DNA of 64,000 nucleotides from Oryzias latipes (taxonomy: Eukaryota; Chordata; Actinopteri; Beloniformes; Adrianichthyidae), in assembly GCF_002234675.1 (NCBI RefSeq), contig NC_019881.2:18787494-18851493 (forward strand), given 5' to 3'. The translations under genes and the position numbers were made by a program. The notes under the pieces were generated by a model. It was not told where the DNA came from. It searched no databases and saw nothing but the letters and a program-made list of their open reading frames with translations. Shown here piece by piece: positions 11,096 through 22,924 of the stretch; the first letter of the stretch is position 1; each line of letters opens with the position of its first letter.

Positions 11096-13110
11096 ACCTC
11101 CGGTCTCCATGATGCCTGTTGTCACAAATATGCGACAAACACTCTCAAATTACCGAATGGTAGCATCAACTTAAAAAAAAATAGGAAAGACAGAGGTGAT
11201 TCTTTTTCATCGCTGGAATCAAATTAAGGCAATAAAAGGTGAAAACTTAATTTATTGTTAATTTATTACCAAAAGCATTTCATTTTATTCGTTTTGGAGA
11301 GCACCTACCAACACCAGCCAACAGGGCTCAATGTGCCTTAGACAAGGAAAGCAGAATATATTATATAATTAAAAAAAGCATAAAAGACATTAAAACAGAT
11401 TTTAAAATCGAGATTGAAACCAACATAATAAAAAGGCCTGCCTCCTGACTCAAACAAGCTCTTATTGTTTTCCTTTATCTCTCTGGATTATATTGTGAAA
11501 GACATTAGGATTTCTATAACAACATTAAACCTCACCAACTCATTTCCACCCCCGATCGCTATTCATGATTAATTCTCAGCAAGTGCTCCGACGCAGAGAT
11601 TGTTCATGTGAAAAATAAAACACAAGTCTTTCCTTCTTTATTGATCATTTGTATAATAGATGTTTGTGTGAGTCAGAATCTATGACCCCGACCTTGGTTG
11701 TAATAAATCTTTGGCGCTGTCTCGGCTGCTGAAGGGGCGTATTGATTTGTAATTATGTCATTTGCTCTGTGTGGCGCTTCCATGTTTTATCTTTTTTTTG
11801 TATGCTACAAGTTGACTCACTGTTAGATTTTAAACGTTTTTTGCATAATGTATTTAAGTCATTTTTTACTGTTTGATCTTTGCCTCATGATCCACTCAAA
11901 TAAAAACTGTCTTTTTGGTGTTTTTAATGTGATTGTTTTGCAACTTTTTGATGAGGGCACATAGTTAGAAAATTCAACATAAAATTGTATTTGTAAGTAT
12001 TTATTTATTGAAATCGTTGATAAAGTACTTTTTTAAAATAACAAAAACACACGTTTTTTTTAAAGATAATTTTGTTTTGATTGACCGGATTGTTATGAAG
12101 AAAGTCCAGCCATAACATCTTTTCAAAACTACAATATATTAATTTTGAGTCAAGACGCTTCGTATCCATGTTTCTCAAAGCGATTCCCATCGTCTCCATT
12201 TTTAATAAAACTTGGTATCTTATATGCCACTGATTAGCAAAACACTAGCTTGAGCAAATGAGAACCAGCACCTACGTGCTGTAAGCAGAACAAAAAAGTC
12301 GCCCTCTGGGAGCAGAAGAGACTGCAGCGGAAAGAGGGAAATAAAAATGATATGCAAGGCCAGAACTTGCAATAACAGAGCTTGATAGTCTCGCAGTAAT
12401 GTGGAAAACAGGCTTAATTAGTTTGCTCTGCTGGATTTGAAGTGCTGCGTTCTTCAAATGTTAAGCATCTGTTCCCAAAGTGCAGAAGTTAATTTTCTTG
12501 TTTAGTTTCTTTTCTGTCTTTTTTTTTCCTGTTCTACACTTGAAAGGGGAGACAGTTCAAGTGCTGATGTCGAAAGGCTCACAGCTCGTTTAATGAGGCG
12601 AGACGTTGGGCTGTCAAATTGAGTCCACAGCATTTTATTTTTGTTCATATTCTGTTTTTGTTCATGTTTATGGATTTGATAGTTTTTCCTTGCATATCTA
12701 CTTTTGGATTTTGAATTAAAAATAGGCATTTTGGGGTGGAAAAGTTGGGATCTTACCTCACTTTTTCTGCTGTTTGAACATTAAACGGTCGCTTTGGATT
12801 ATGGACACAAAGATTTAATCAGCTTTAAATCTGTAATGGAGCAAAAAAATGTTTATAATGTAAAAACTGCCTTTCTTTTAGTTTAAAAAGTGGTTAAAAT
12901 AACTTAAGCAGCTGTAATTTCTTAAACTGTATTGTTGTTGAAAAAGTTCTTGTGATCCTTAAATACGTCAGAAAAAGCTCTTGAAGTTTTGTGGAATATT
13001 CTTCGGTCATTTTTTCTTTTATTTTGCCTTTTTGGGAAAGATGTCTTGATTTCTCTTTTCATTTGCTCAGCTCTAAACCTTTGGCTCAAAAGCATAAAGT
13101 AACCATGAAT
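11096..13110. other. Gene-free stretch
   Basis: AT-rich DNA without a supported exon, RNA gene or recognisable element on either strand. Several short open frames are present but none has family resemblance. Confidence 0.5.
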
Positions 13111-13123
13111 GCTTGTGTTGACA

Positions 13124-13154
<31 letters not shown>

Positions 13155-14515
13155 CTTGTCCTGTCCAACAGCTAGGCAGACAGATGAGAGCTGAGGGCCT
13201 CTTGGGTTGGACATATTTTACTTTAACAAGAGGGGTTATTAATCTTCAGACAAACCAAAGGTATGTCTGAATAAACCCCTTTTGTAATTGAGGCCAAACT
13301 TTATTAATTTCAAACATGTCTGAAAATCTTTGGTGTTGGACCGGACGGAAAAGGAAAGAGGGGAAGAAGAAAGAGGGACGTTAGAGAGAGGGGGGGTAGG
13401 GGGTGATAATAGGAGGGGAAGGGGGATAAGACCATGAAGCAGCATAAAGCAACAAGTTTACTGGTTGTTAATCATTATGGTAAGGTTCAAATGTAAAAAA
13501 AAAAAAAAAAAAAAAAAAGGGCGGAGCCTGTCCACACACACACTCAAATGTTATAAACACACCTGTTAGTTGCAAAAATGTCCACCTGTCGACATGTACA
13601 CAAAACAGATAGTGTTCACACGCATACTTATGCCTTAAAACCAACTAGTGTGAAATATTTCAGTCATTCAGTCTGTTGAGCTAACACCTGTGCTCAGGTG
13701 AGTGTTTATGTTCTTCTAAAATGGATGGTGGAACGTGAAAAGAAGGAGGGAGAGTGCCCAGCCATCCCCACCCCAAGACCCCCACCGCACCAGCAGCGGC
13801 AGCCGGATTCCCCCCAACACCACACGGGAACCGGCAGGGAACAACCGCCGCCCGGGCGACCAAGCCCGCCACCCAGGCCAGGGCCAGCAGGGCCGCCGCA
13901 AGGCCCCCAGAGCCAGAGAGCAGGGAGGCACGGAGGGAAAGAGGGCGCCGCCCCAGCCCAACCAGGAGAGCAGCCCCCCCGCCGCGCCGGGAGAACCCAA
14001 CGCAGGGCCCCACCGGAGAAGGACGCCCACAGCCCCAGACGAGCACCCCACCACCACCCAGGAGTTCCGGGCATCCCCCCGCCCCAACCCCAGGTACGGG
14101 CCAGGACCCCCCAAGGGAGACCCACTCCGCACCCCAGGCAGCCATCCGCCCGGCCCACGGTTGGTCCAGGGAGGAGCGAGGCAGGGGCCCGCCGCCCCCG
14201 CCCAGGAGGGGGGAACCCCGGGGAAAAAAGAGGGCCCACAAGGGGTGTTGTAAATATGGCCCGACCAGGCTCGGCCACAGTTGGAAATTTGGCGGGGCCC
14301 AGCACTCAGGAGCAAGGACCAGAACCCACCCCCCAGGGACACGAACACCCCCGGCTCAGATGTAATGTGAACCCCCCCACCGCGCGGAGAGAGCACCGCC
14401 GGGCCCAGGAAGCCAGCACCCCGGGGACACAGCCGCCGTTGCAAAGGGGCCCGTACCCCCCACCAGGGAAGAGGCAGGGGACAGATGGTCCCAGGTCCCA
14501 CCTTCCTTGCAAAAT

Positions 14516-14576
14516 GTGTGTGCGTGTATGTGTGTTTGAGAGAGTGTGTGTGTGCATGTGTGTGTGTTTATGTTGG
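14516..14576. repeat. TG-rich microsatellite
   Basis: Imperfect TG repeats broken by GCG, TTTG and GAGAG, lying inside the G-rich LINE 3' UTR. Confidence 0.8.
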
Positions 14577-14617
14577 GATGTATATATTGAGGGGGGAGGG
14601 GTGTGTGTACTAAGGGG

Positions 14618-14819
14618 GGTGCGGTTAAAATTGGCGGGTAGGGCACTAAGGGGACGTCTCCTGATTACTCACAGTGACGTCCCCTCACCCTCCCCACCAA
14701 GGGGCCCTAAATGTCTAAGGTGCGGTTAAAATTGGCGGGTAGGGTGCTAGGAGGACATCCGCTGCTTGCTGGCAGTGATGTCCAAGCACCCCCCCTACCA
14801 AGGGCCCTACATGTCTAAG
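14618..14819. repeat. Two tandem units of about 101 bp in the LINE 3' UTR
   Basis: Both units begin GGTGCGGTTAAAATTGGCGG, pass through a GACGTC or GACATC word and end in CATGTCTAA or AATGTCTAA. A third, incomplete start (AAGGTGCAAATAAAACCG) follows. The units differ by scattered substitutions. Confidence 0.75.
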
Positions 14820-15796
14820 GTGCAAATAAAACCGAAAGAGGGGGGGCCCACTCCATACGGCAACCACAGGAGGGGGGTCACTGCCTAGTAAACCCCCCCC
14901 CCCCAAGGCTCATCGCAGGCTAAGCCCCCCACCCCCTCACCCTATTATGAGGTTATATGAGGAAGGGGGTAAGTTGGGGACAGATGATAGACTGTCCCCC
15001 GGTGGTCAAACAGCCGTCCCCCGCCCCCCCCCCCAGCAAGGGGGCCAGGCCCACCCAGCCCCGGGGCCCCACCCCCGGAGGCGCAGACACCCCAGGCCCA
15101 GCACCACCACCCCCACACAGAGAGAGGGGAGCCAGAAAGCGCCGGCCCCCCCCGGAGCAAGCCCAGGCCCCCACCCCCAAACGCCGGCCCTAGAAGAGCT
15201 CTGGTCAGGCCTCGACGGGACCGAGGCAGCCAACCGGCCGGGGAAACCGCCGATGGCCTCAGCGGAGACCCCGACCCGTCAACCCCCCCTGCCCCGTACC
15301 AATAGTGGCCCCCCCCCTCCCCCAGAATGCCCCCCCACAGGACAGGGCCGACAAGACCCCCACCCCACCCCACCCCCAGACCCCGCAGCCGAAGCGGATG
15401 ACACCCAGAGTGACCGGGGGCCCCAAGAGGGTTGTCCCGTCCCGCCCCAGAGCCAGGGAAGGGCCGATCCCAGCCCCAAGTGTAGACGGGAAGCCCATCC
15501 AGCGCCGCTGGGCCCCCCCCCCCGAGCAGCGCCCCCCGCCAACCCCCCCCAGCACAGGCAAAGGGACCACCCCCCCAAGCCAAGCCAGACCACCACCCCA
15601 CCACCCACACCACGCACCCCCACACCCAAGCCCAGAGGACCACGCAGCGCCCCAGGCCGCCCCACCCAGGCGCCGGACCCGACCCCCCGACCAACGGAGC
15701 CCCCACCACCCCCGGCCAGGCACCGGAGGCCCCGACCCCCACCCCGGCCCACGGCAGAAGGGCAAGGAGCAGCGACGACCATGCCCCCCCCACCCC

Positions 15797-18508
15797 CTAA
15801 GTCACGGAGTTAGCTATGGGAGACCAGAGAGACCGAATTCTTTCAAAGTTACTTGAACTTTGGGCTGACATTTTTTCCAAGCTGATATGATCAAGCAGCA
15901 GATTTCTGTGTTGACTTATATTTATATTTTTTTTGCTTTTCCAATTTATTAAAATAGTTTTTTTAGCAATGCAAAGAGTTATGAAAATGATAGAGCCTAA
16001 TCCTCCTTCTACATCGATGGCACTCATGTCACCAAGCACACAAAGTGACGGTGAAGCTGTGATTGAAACCTTAAGCCAGACTGATAGATCGGCACATACC
16101 TGCTGCCAGAGAGCCTGGACAGGCGTGCAGAACCATAGTGCATGCATGTAATTGTCGGGTAGATTACTGTCACAGTGCTGACAAATGTCTGAGTTACTGA
16201 GACCCATCTTGAACATCCTCTGTCCAGTGTAGTAAATTCTGTGAAGAGTTTTGAAATGGATTAGCTGCAGATTTGGATTTTTTGTCATTTTAAAGGTGTT
16301 TAGACAAAGTTCTGACCAAAAACTTTCATCTGTGCTGATGCTCAAATCCGCATCCCATTTTGTTGTCGGAAGTGAAATATTGTTATCTAAATTACATAAA
16401 AGTTTGTATATTTTGGAGAGAGTTTTATTCATTGAGAAATTGATCAGAGTGGTAACTACATCTGGTAGCTTTAAATCGTTGTCTCTGTATTTAAACTTTT
16501 TAGTAATAATTGATTTAAGTTGCTGATATTCCAAGAAGTTATATATTCCATGTTTGTCTTGAAGTTCCTGGGGAGTTATGAATCTTCTATCAATAATTAT
16601 GTGCTCTAGTTGTTTTATGCCCCCTGCTTGCCAAGCTGGGAAGTGGATAATTTTTTTGTTTATGAGGATGTCTGGGTTGTTCCAGATGGGTGTCATTTTG
16701 CACGGTTGAATTGATGATTTTGATATTTTGAGAAATTCCCACCAGGCTGTTAAAGTGGCATTTATATAAATACTTTTGAAACAATCCTGTTTTTTAACTA
16801 TTTGACTAATAAATGGAAGATCTGACAGGTTGATCTTTCCACATAACGCCTGTTCCAAGTCTAACCATGAGTTTGTTTCTGGATTATTTTTTAACCATTT
16901 TAAGATGTATTGTAATCTATTTGCAAGAAAGTAATTGTGGAAGTTAGGTAATTCTAATCCTCCACAGCTTTTTGCAGATTTTAAAGTTTTTAGACTAATT
17001 CTTGCAGGTTTATTGTTCCATAGAAAGCTTGATATGGATGAGTCTAATGTTTTGAACCATTTTAATGGCGGTTGTGTGGGAATCATTGAGAAGAGATAAT
17101 TAACTTTGGGTAAGATTTTCATTTTAACCGTGGCTACCTTGCCCATAAGGGACAAAGGCAGGTTGGTCCAGCGTGTTAGGTCGTCCTGTATGTTTTTCAG
17201 TAATGGGGTGTAGTTTAGCAGCACCAGTTCTGATATTTTGGGGGAAAAATAAATACCTAGATATTTTATATTGCCTGATTTAACTGGTATTGTGAGTCCT
17301 TGCTCCGCATTACTGTTCAGTGGTAATAAAACAGATTTATTCCAATTAATGGAATAGTCTGATATAGAAGAGAAGTCATTAATGATTGTTGCCGTTTCAT
17401 TTACAGAATGTATATTACTTAAAAACAGTAATATGTCATCTGCATAGAGACTAATTTTATGATGGCTGTGTTTGGTTTTAATTCCTTTAATACTCTCATT
17501 CTGTCTTATTGCTGCAGCTAGAGGCTCGATAAATATTGCAAAAAGCGAGGGGGAGAGTGGGCAACCCTGTCTAGTTCCTCTTCCAAGAAAAAACCTGTTG
17601 GAAGTCTGTTTATTAGTTCTAACTGATGCATTGGGGTTGTGATATAATATTTTGATCCAATTGATGAATGATTCTCCAAACCCAAACTTATGGAGGGCAG
17701 CAATGAGGAACTTCCAATTTACTCTATCAAAGGCTTTTTCAGCATCCAGTGATAGTATAGTCATTTCCTGGTTTTTGATGGTGGCAAAGTCTATTATGTT
17801 AACGAGTCTGCGGACATTGTCATCCGAGTGTCTGCCTTTGATGAATCCAGTTTGATCAAAGTCAATTATGTGAGGAGTGACTTTTTCTATTCTCTGTGCT
17901 AGTGCTTTGCAGATAATTTTTACATCTGCATTAATTAAAGAAATGGGGCGATAGCTTGAAGGACTCGTAGGGTCTTTGTCTGGTTTTAGAAGAAGGATAA
18001 TGTTGGCAGAGTTCATGTTAGGTGGTAGAGATTGGCTTTCATTGATAAATTTTACCGTTTTATAAAACGTTGGTGCCAGTTGTTCCCAGAATTCCTTATA
18101 AAACTCTGCAGGAAAGCCGTCAGGCCCTGGTGCTTTACCATTAGGCATAAGTAACAGAGCTTCATGAAGCTCAGACAACGAGAGCGGAGAGTCTAAATTT
18201 GTGATTTGATCTTCGTTTAACTTGGGCAGGTTTATATTGTTGAGAAATGAGTTGATGCTTTGTTCTGATGGATTGATCTGTGGAGTGTATAAGTTTTGAT
18301 AAAAGTCTTTAAACGCATTATTAATTTTTACCGGGTCATGGGTGACATTCCCTGTTTGGTCCATAATCGAAGTGATTGTTGATTTTTCTTTATTAATTTT
18401 AAGCTGATTAGCTAGAAATTTGCCAGATTTATTTGAGTTTTCATATCTTTCCAGTCGAAGCCTTTGTATCTGGAATTGTGTTTGTTTATTGATGATGTCA
18501 TTTAACTG
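15797..18508 (-). pseudogene. L1/Tx1-like ORF2, reverse transcriptase portion
   Basis: This is the C-terminal two-thirds of a LINE ORF2 protein, which copies the element's RNA at a nicked target. The frame is open from the 5' truncation point (18,508) to the stop at 15,797, about 903 codons; the first ATG in it, at 18,364, is internal. Reverse-transcriptase blocks appear in order: GKAPGPDGFPAEFY, SYRPISLINAD, FDQTGFIKGR, LDAEKAFDRV, GTRQGCPLSP and YADD at 17,435-17,446. A Cys/His-containing C-terminal stretch (CQHC, then HALWFC) follows. The N-terminal endonuclease is absent because of truncation. There is no internal stop or frameshift, so the piece looks young though it cannot act alone. 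L1 and Tx1 clades are hard to separate by eye. Confidence 0.9.
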
Positions 18509-18526
18509 CAGCTTGTGTTGACATCT

Positions 18527-19578
18527 GATGTCTATTTAATTTAGATAGTTTGACTCATAAAAAACTTTATATAATCTCCTGAAAACCTGCAACAAGCAGA
18601 AAAATAAGGTTAGCTGCATTAAATGAATATATGTGCATGCAATGAAATATCTACATCACTTTTTTAATCTAACAGAAAAATGATAGAATATGGATTTATT
18701 TATTTTTTAATTGAGGGAAGTTCAACCTGACTTTGGCTTTTTAGTTTGTTTTTCAAATTTTCAGCTTTTCTAAATAAATAAATAGTCCTAAATATATTTG
18801 GGCATAATTTTAGATTATCTAAATGTATATATCAGAGACCAGAAAACCATTTTGGCTTTTGTTCTGTTTTCCTGCTTCATGTTGTCGTCTTGTCTCACCT
18901 GGTTTCGTTTGGTGATTCTCCACAGCTGTTTTCAGTTAAATCAATCATCCTCTGTATATTTAAGGGTCCAGTTTCTTTTATTTCACTTCTGTTGAGTTGC
19001 TTGTAGCTTATACCAGCTTTGAGTCTTCATTGCTTGATATTCCATTCTTTAAAAGTTTTTTTTTTTTCTTATTAAAATGCATTTTTTCCTACACCACGGG
19101 CTCTGATTTGTAGTCAAAAAGTTTAAGGAGACTCATTATAATAGACTGTAAAATGGATAGCTGACATTTTTTAATCTTTATTTTTTTATCTTTTTGTGTT
19201 TTGTTACTTTGTATATTATTGTTTTGATGTGTTTGGATAAAAAACATTTATTTTAAAACAAAATGTAGAAAAGCTACAACCCTTTGACACCTTGTGATAT
19301 TTTTAATTGTGAAACAAATCATTTGTATCTGTCTGTGCTAAATTAAGTAAAGTTTGAAGCAGAAATGGTTCAATGTGAATTTGCATCAATCAGCACCAAG
19401 ATGTTAAACCTATTAATTATGTTTTTAATAGATTTGGTAGAACAGTGCAGGGATGTATAAACTTACAACTTTTCTATTTCTCTCTAACTGTATCTAACTG
19501 TAAGTTTATTTGATGACATAAAGAATTGTTTTGTTAGAAAAATGTTTACTTTTTTCCCTGTGTAGTGTGATCAAGTTC
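18527..19578. other. Gene-free stretch with a possible decayed LTR (18,860-19,110)
   Basis: The stretch 18,860-19,110 has a TATATTTAAGG box, then a poly-T run and ATTAAAATG before a CACCACGGGCTCTG word. That order resembles a solo LTR of a fish gypsy element. There is no clear terminal TG/CA pair or duplication, so this is tentative. Nothing else was recognised. Confidence 0.35.
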
Positions 19579-19899
19579 CTAAAGTCCCACTCTGATCATT
19601 TTCTGATCGATTTTTCAAAATATTCCCAGTGGTCCTTTAATTATAACTGCCTTTTTTTTTGTCAACCCCCCCCCCACCACCACCACCACCACCACCACCA
19701 CCAAACGTGTCATTTTCTGAGAAACGGTTTCTGCAGAGTGGCAGGAGTTCATTAGAAATTCACCTCTGAGTTGCACCCCCTTCCCCTCCCTGGGAGCTCT
19801 CTGTTTACAGCACCTGTTTAGAAATGCAATTTTTAGCTGAATTTTCCTTTTTCCCCAAAAAAAGCCAAGAACGTGTTATTTTCTTCAGTGAGTCTTTAA
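19579..19899 (+). repeat. Copy of the TTAAAG-ended dispersed repeat
   Basis: It begins CTAAAGTCCCACTCTGAT and ends CAGTGAGTCTTTAA. In between are the family words TTTCTGCAGAGTGGCAGGAG and CATTAGAAATTCACCTCTGA. A C run followed by a (CAC)n microsatellite (about 19,665-19,702) sits in the middle. Confidence 0.75.
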
Positions 19900-21116
19900 A
19901 AAGGCTGAAGTCCTCCTCTGTTTCTCTTCCTGCTTTTAGTCTTGATGAAAACCAAAAGTCACGGTGTGACGCCCATGAAGCTTTTCTGATCAATCAACCT
20001 GTTGCGCTGCGGTTTCAGCCAAACGCTCGATAAGTTTCGACCTACAACCGAGGCAGTGGAGGGGGGAACACCGTCATGGATCCCTGCTCGCCCATCTCCC
20101 TGTATTGTTTTATTAAAATTGATAAAGGTCTGCGTGAAGGCAGCCCCAGCGAGCTTCTGGCCAAACCGATCGATGGCTGATAATAGCTCCTGCTGTGGTT
20201 TCAGCGCCTCTCACCACAATTCCAGCCCTGGTTGTACGAGTCAATATAGACTCTTGCCACATTGATGCAACAGAGAAAGGTGTTTGAGCTCCATGAGTCT
20301 GGGAAAAGCTGTAGAAGACTTCTCTAAGGAGAAAATCCTGTCTTCTTTTGGCTGCTGATGTTCTTCTGAAGCAACGCACAACAGAGGAGTCGACTGGATG
20401 TGCCACTCATTAGATCTAGGCCATTTCGCAGATATTAATATTTGAAAAGAAAAAAAACAGAAGGACCACAGTAAAGGCTTCAAACGTGGCATTGTTCCCA
20501 TCTCGCCCAGGGTAACCGCGAGGACTCTGCGGAGCTTCAAGACCGTCTCATTATACTATTTCTGCTATCAAATGTTCTCAGAGCCCCACTGGGAGAGTTT
20601 GCAGTCTCTCCACTTCTTGAACGCAACAACGCTGATAAACAAAGAGGGTGTTTTATCAGTTCCTGTCCCACAATCCTCAATTTGCGAGTCAATTTATTTA
20701 TTTTTTTGGTTATCCTGCTCTCATAAGCATATTAAAAGATGTGGAAACATGAAAATCATTAGCCCTTTTGGTCTGACATTTAAATGCAGTCAATTCTCTG
20801 AATCACCTGAGGACACCGGCCTCTTTCTGTGGAAATGTCATCCTAATAAGCAGCTCTAATGCAATCTACTGTTCATCTTCAGTTGCATTGGTGCATCTGT
20901 GTCCTATGATGTATGAATGCTGGGCTTTAAAACACAAAAACAAAGCACACTTTAAGACTCCACAATTCAGATAAGCTAACACCTGATTTCCTAAAATCCA
21001 TCTGCCTCCATTTGGTGACACAAAAAACAGAAGGTTCATTAATCAATAGGAATGTTTACATCGCCTCAATATTTTAATAGAGTAGTTGATACCATTGGTA
21101 AATTGGTGATGTACGG
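19900..21116. other. Gene-free stretch, GC-balanced island at about 20,000-20,300
   Basis: No exon-like frame was supported. The 20,000-20,300 part is non-repetitive and contains compact AT-rich binding-site-like words (AATTGATAAAGG, CGATCGATGG). It could be a conserved regulatory element, which sequence alone cannot show. Confidence 0.35.
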
Positions 21117-21526
21117 TACAGACCAAAAGTTTGGACACACCTTCTCATTCAAAGAGTTTTCTTTTATTTTCATGACTATGAAAAATGTAGATTCACACTG
21201 AAGGCATCTAAAATATGAATGAACACATGTGGAATTATGTACTTAACAAAAAAGTGTGAAACAACTGAAAATATGTCATATTGTAGGTTCTTCATAGTAG
21301 CCACCTTTTGCTTTGATTACTGCTTTGCACACTCTTGGCAATCTCTTGATGAGCTTCAAGAGGTAGTCACCTGAAATGTTTTTCACTTTACAGGTGAGCC
21401 CTGTCAGGTTTAATAAGTGTGATTTCTTGTCTTATAAATGGGGATGGGACCATCAGTTGTAATGTGCAGAAGTCAGGTGGATACACAGCTGATAGTCCCA
21501 CTGAATAGACTGTTAGAATTTCTGTT

Positions 21527-22924
21527 ATGGCAAGAAAAAAGCAGCTAAGTACAGAAAAACGAGTGGCCATCATTACTTTAAGAGGTGAAGGTCAGTCAGT
21601 CTGAAAAGTTGGAAAAACTTGGAAAGTGTCCCCAAGTGCAGTCACAAAAACCATCAAGCGCTACATAGAAACTGGCTCACATACGGACCGGCCCAGGAAA
21701 GGAAGACTCACCTCTGCTGCGGAGGATAAGTTCATCCGAGTCAGCAGCCTCAGAAATGGCAGGTTAACAGCAGCTCAGATTAGAGAGCAGGTCAATGGCA
21801 CACAGAGTTCCAGAAGCAGACACATCTCTACAACAACTGTTACAAGGAGACTCAGGTCTTCATGGTAGAATATCTGCTAAGAAACCACAGCTAAAGAAAG
21901 GCAACAAGCAGAAGAGACTTGTTTGGGCTAAAGAACACAAGGAATGGACATTAGACCAGTGGAAATCTCTGCTTTGGTATGATGAGTCCAAATTGGAGAT
22001 TTTTGGTTCTGTGTCTTTGTGTGACGCAGAAAAGGTGAATGGATGGACTCTACATGCCTGGTTCCCACTGTGAGGCATGGAGGAGGAGGTGTGATGGTGT
22101 GGGGGTGCTTTGCTGGTGACACTGTTGGGGATTTATTCCAAATTGAAGGCATACTGAACCAGTATGGCTACCACAGTATCTAGCAGCAGCATGCTATTCC
22201 ATCAGGTGTGGATACCGAATGTTCTCGGGTTGCCGGATGTTCTCGGGGTCCTTCAGGGTCCTTCAACCAATGATGACGTCACACTATTTGATTGGCTGTA
22301 AGTTGCCACGACCAATGAGTTAACGTCGCTAAGTTTTTTTTTAAACTTTATTGACAATTGCGGTATCATACATTAACAATGACATTAACGTTAACAACGA
22401 ACAATAACGATGTAATCAATATTGCCTCGAAGATCAGTCACCATTGCCAAATATAACATATTGACATAGAAAATAAACAAAAGAGGGGAAAAAAGAAACA
22501 ATGAACATAACACACAAATAAATAAAAACATAAGTAAAATAAAATAAAGGAACATAGAAAAAATCTAAATAGTTTAATACTAGTTAAGTTAGGGGTACTC
22601 GTGAAGTTTGTATTTCTGAACAAAACTAAGCAATTTCAAGCCATTCTTCTTTTTCATATAATGAAGTGATTGAAAGCAAAAACAGAGCTCTTTATTAAAT
22701 GTTATAAAAGTGGTTTGGTCTTCAAAACTTGACCTCACCAAGATGGCGGTGCTCTCCTCCCATGAGGAACCACGTGATGTCTCCTCTAGTGATATAACTC
22801 ATTTGAAGGACCCTGAAGGACCCCGAGAACATCCGGCAACCCGAGAACATCCGGTACCCACACCGGTTTGCGTTCAGTTGGACCATCATTTACTTTTCAA
22901 CAGGACAATGACCCCAAACACAAA
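21527..22924 (+). pseudogene. Tc1-like transposase relic
   Basis: The gene starts with ATG at 21,527 (MARKKQLSTEKRVAI) and meets a TGA after 25 codons, at a place where a CG to TG change is likely. Recognisable blocks follow: the second helix-turn-helix region (SAVTKTIKRY), RPRKGR, FIRVSSLRN, KRLVWAKEHKEWT and DESK of the catalytic core, then GGGGVMVWGCF in a shifted frame. The last blocks (the FQQDNDPKH type) lie beyond the nested insertion. Stops, at least one frameshift, the insertion and the missing C terminus make it inactive. Confidence 0.85.
22205..22864. mobile_element. 660-bp element with 62-bp inverted repeats nested in Tc1
   Basis: The left end starts GGTGTGGATACCGAATG and the right end finishes with the complement of GGTGTGGGTACCGGATG. 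About 62 bp match in inverted orientation with two differences. Each terminal repeat contains the word GGATGTTCTCGGG twice. The interior is AT-rich without a transposase, and AAGATGGCGGTGC lies near its right side. The surrounding Tc1 reads continuously if the element is removed. A 3-bp duplication (CAG/CGG) is possible but not clean, so I do not name a superfamily. Confidence 0.75.

Larger units (their letters stand above)
13740..15796 (-). other. G-rich 3' UTR of the L1/Tx1-like LINE
   Basis: On the element's strand this 2-kb stretch is extremely G-rich, with many runs of four or more G (for example at 14,890, 15,018-15,031 and 15,510-15,520), so it could fold into G-quadruplexes. Both strands stay open in several frames only because the composition lacks stop codons. 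The products would be monotonous Pro/Arg or Gly/Trp strings and are not genes. It lies between the reverse-transcriptase stop and the poly(A) tail. Confidence 0.8.
13111..18526 (-). mobile_element. L1/Tx1-like LINE, 5'-truncated, with target duplication
   Basis: A 16-bp direct repeat GCTTGTGTTGACATCT (13,111-13,126 and 18,511-18,526) brackets a 5.38-kb minus-strand insertion. At the low end, just inside the duplication, is a 27-base T run (13,126-13,152), the poly(A) tail read in reverse. Inward from it lie about 2.6 kb of 3' UTR, most of it strongly G-rich on the element's strand, then a long reverse-transcriptase frame that is open right to the 5' junction. The endonuclease domain is missing, so this is ordinary 5' truncation during target-primed insertion. 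The clean duplication and long open frame suggest a fairly recent event. Confidence 0.9.
21117..22924 (+). mobile_element. Decayed Tc1-like transposon, right end lost
   Basis: The left end (TA, then CAGACCAAAAGTTTGGACAC at 21,119) is the inverted repeat of a widespread fish Tc1 family. A transposase relic follows. It is split by another element at 22,205-22,864 and resumes with TGGACCATCATTTACTTTTC and AGGACAATGACCCCAAACAC. It then breaks off near 22,924 with no right inverted repeat. Confidence 0.85.

Noticed and set aside
13681-15856. Many long open frames on both strands (up to about 340 codons), Pro/Arg-rich or Gly/Trp-rich
   Set aside because: They overlap one another in several frames on both strands and exist because the G-rich LINE 3' UTR lacks A/T-containing stop codons. 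There is no domain, exon signal or normal composition.
20113-20540. Overlapping minus-strand frames of 97 and 99 codons
   Set aside because: No domain, no exon signals in phase and no resemblance to known proteins. More likely non-coding DNA with few stops by chance.
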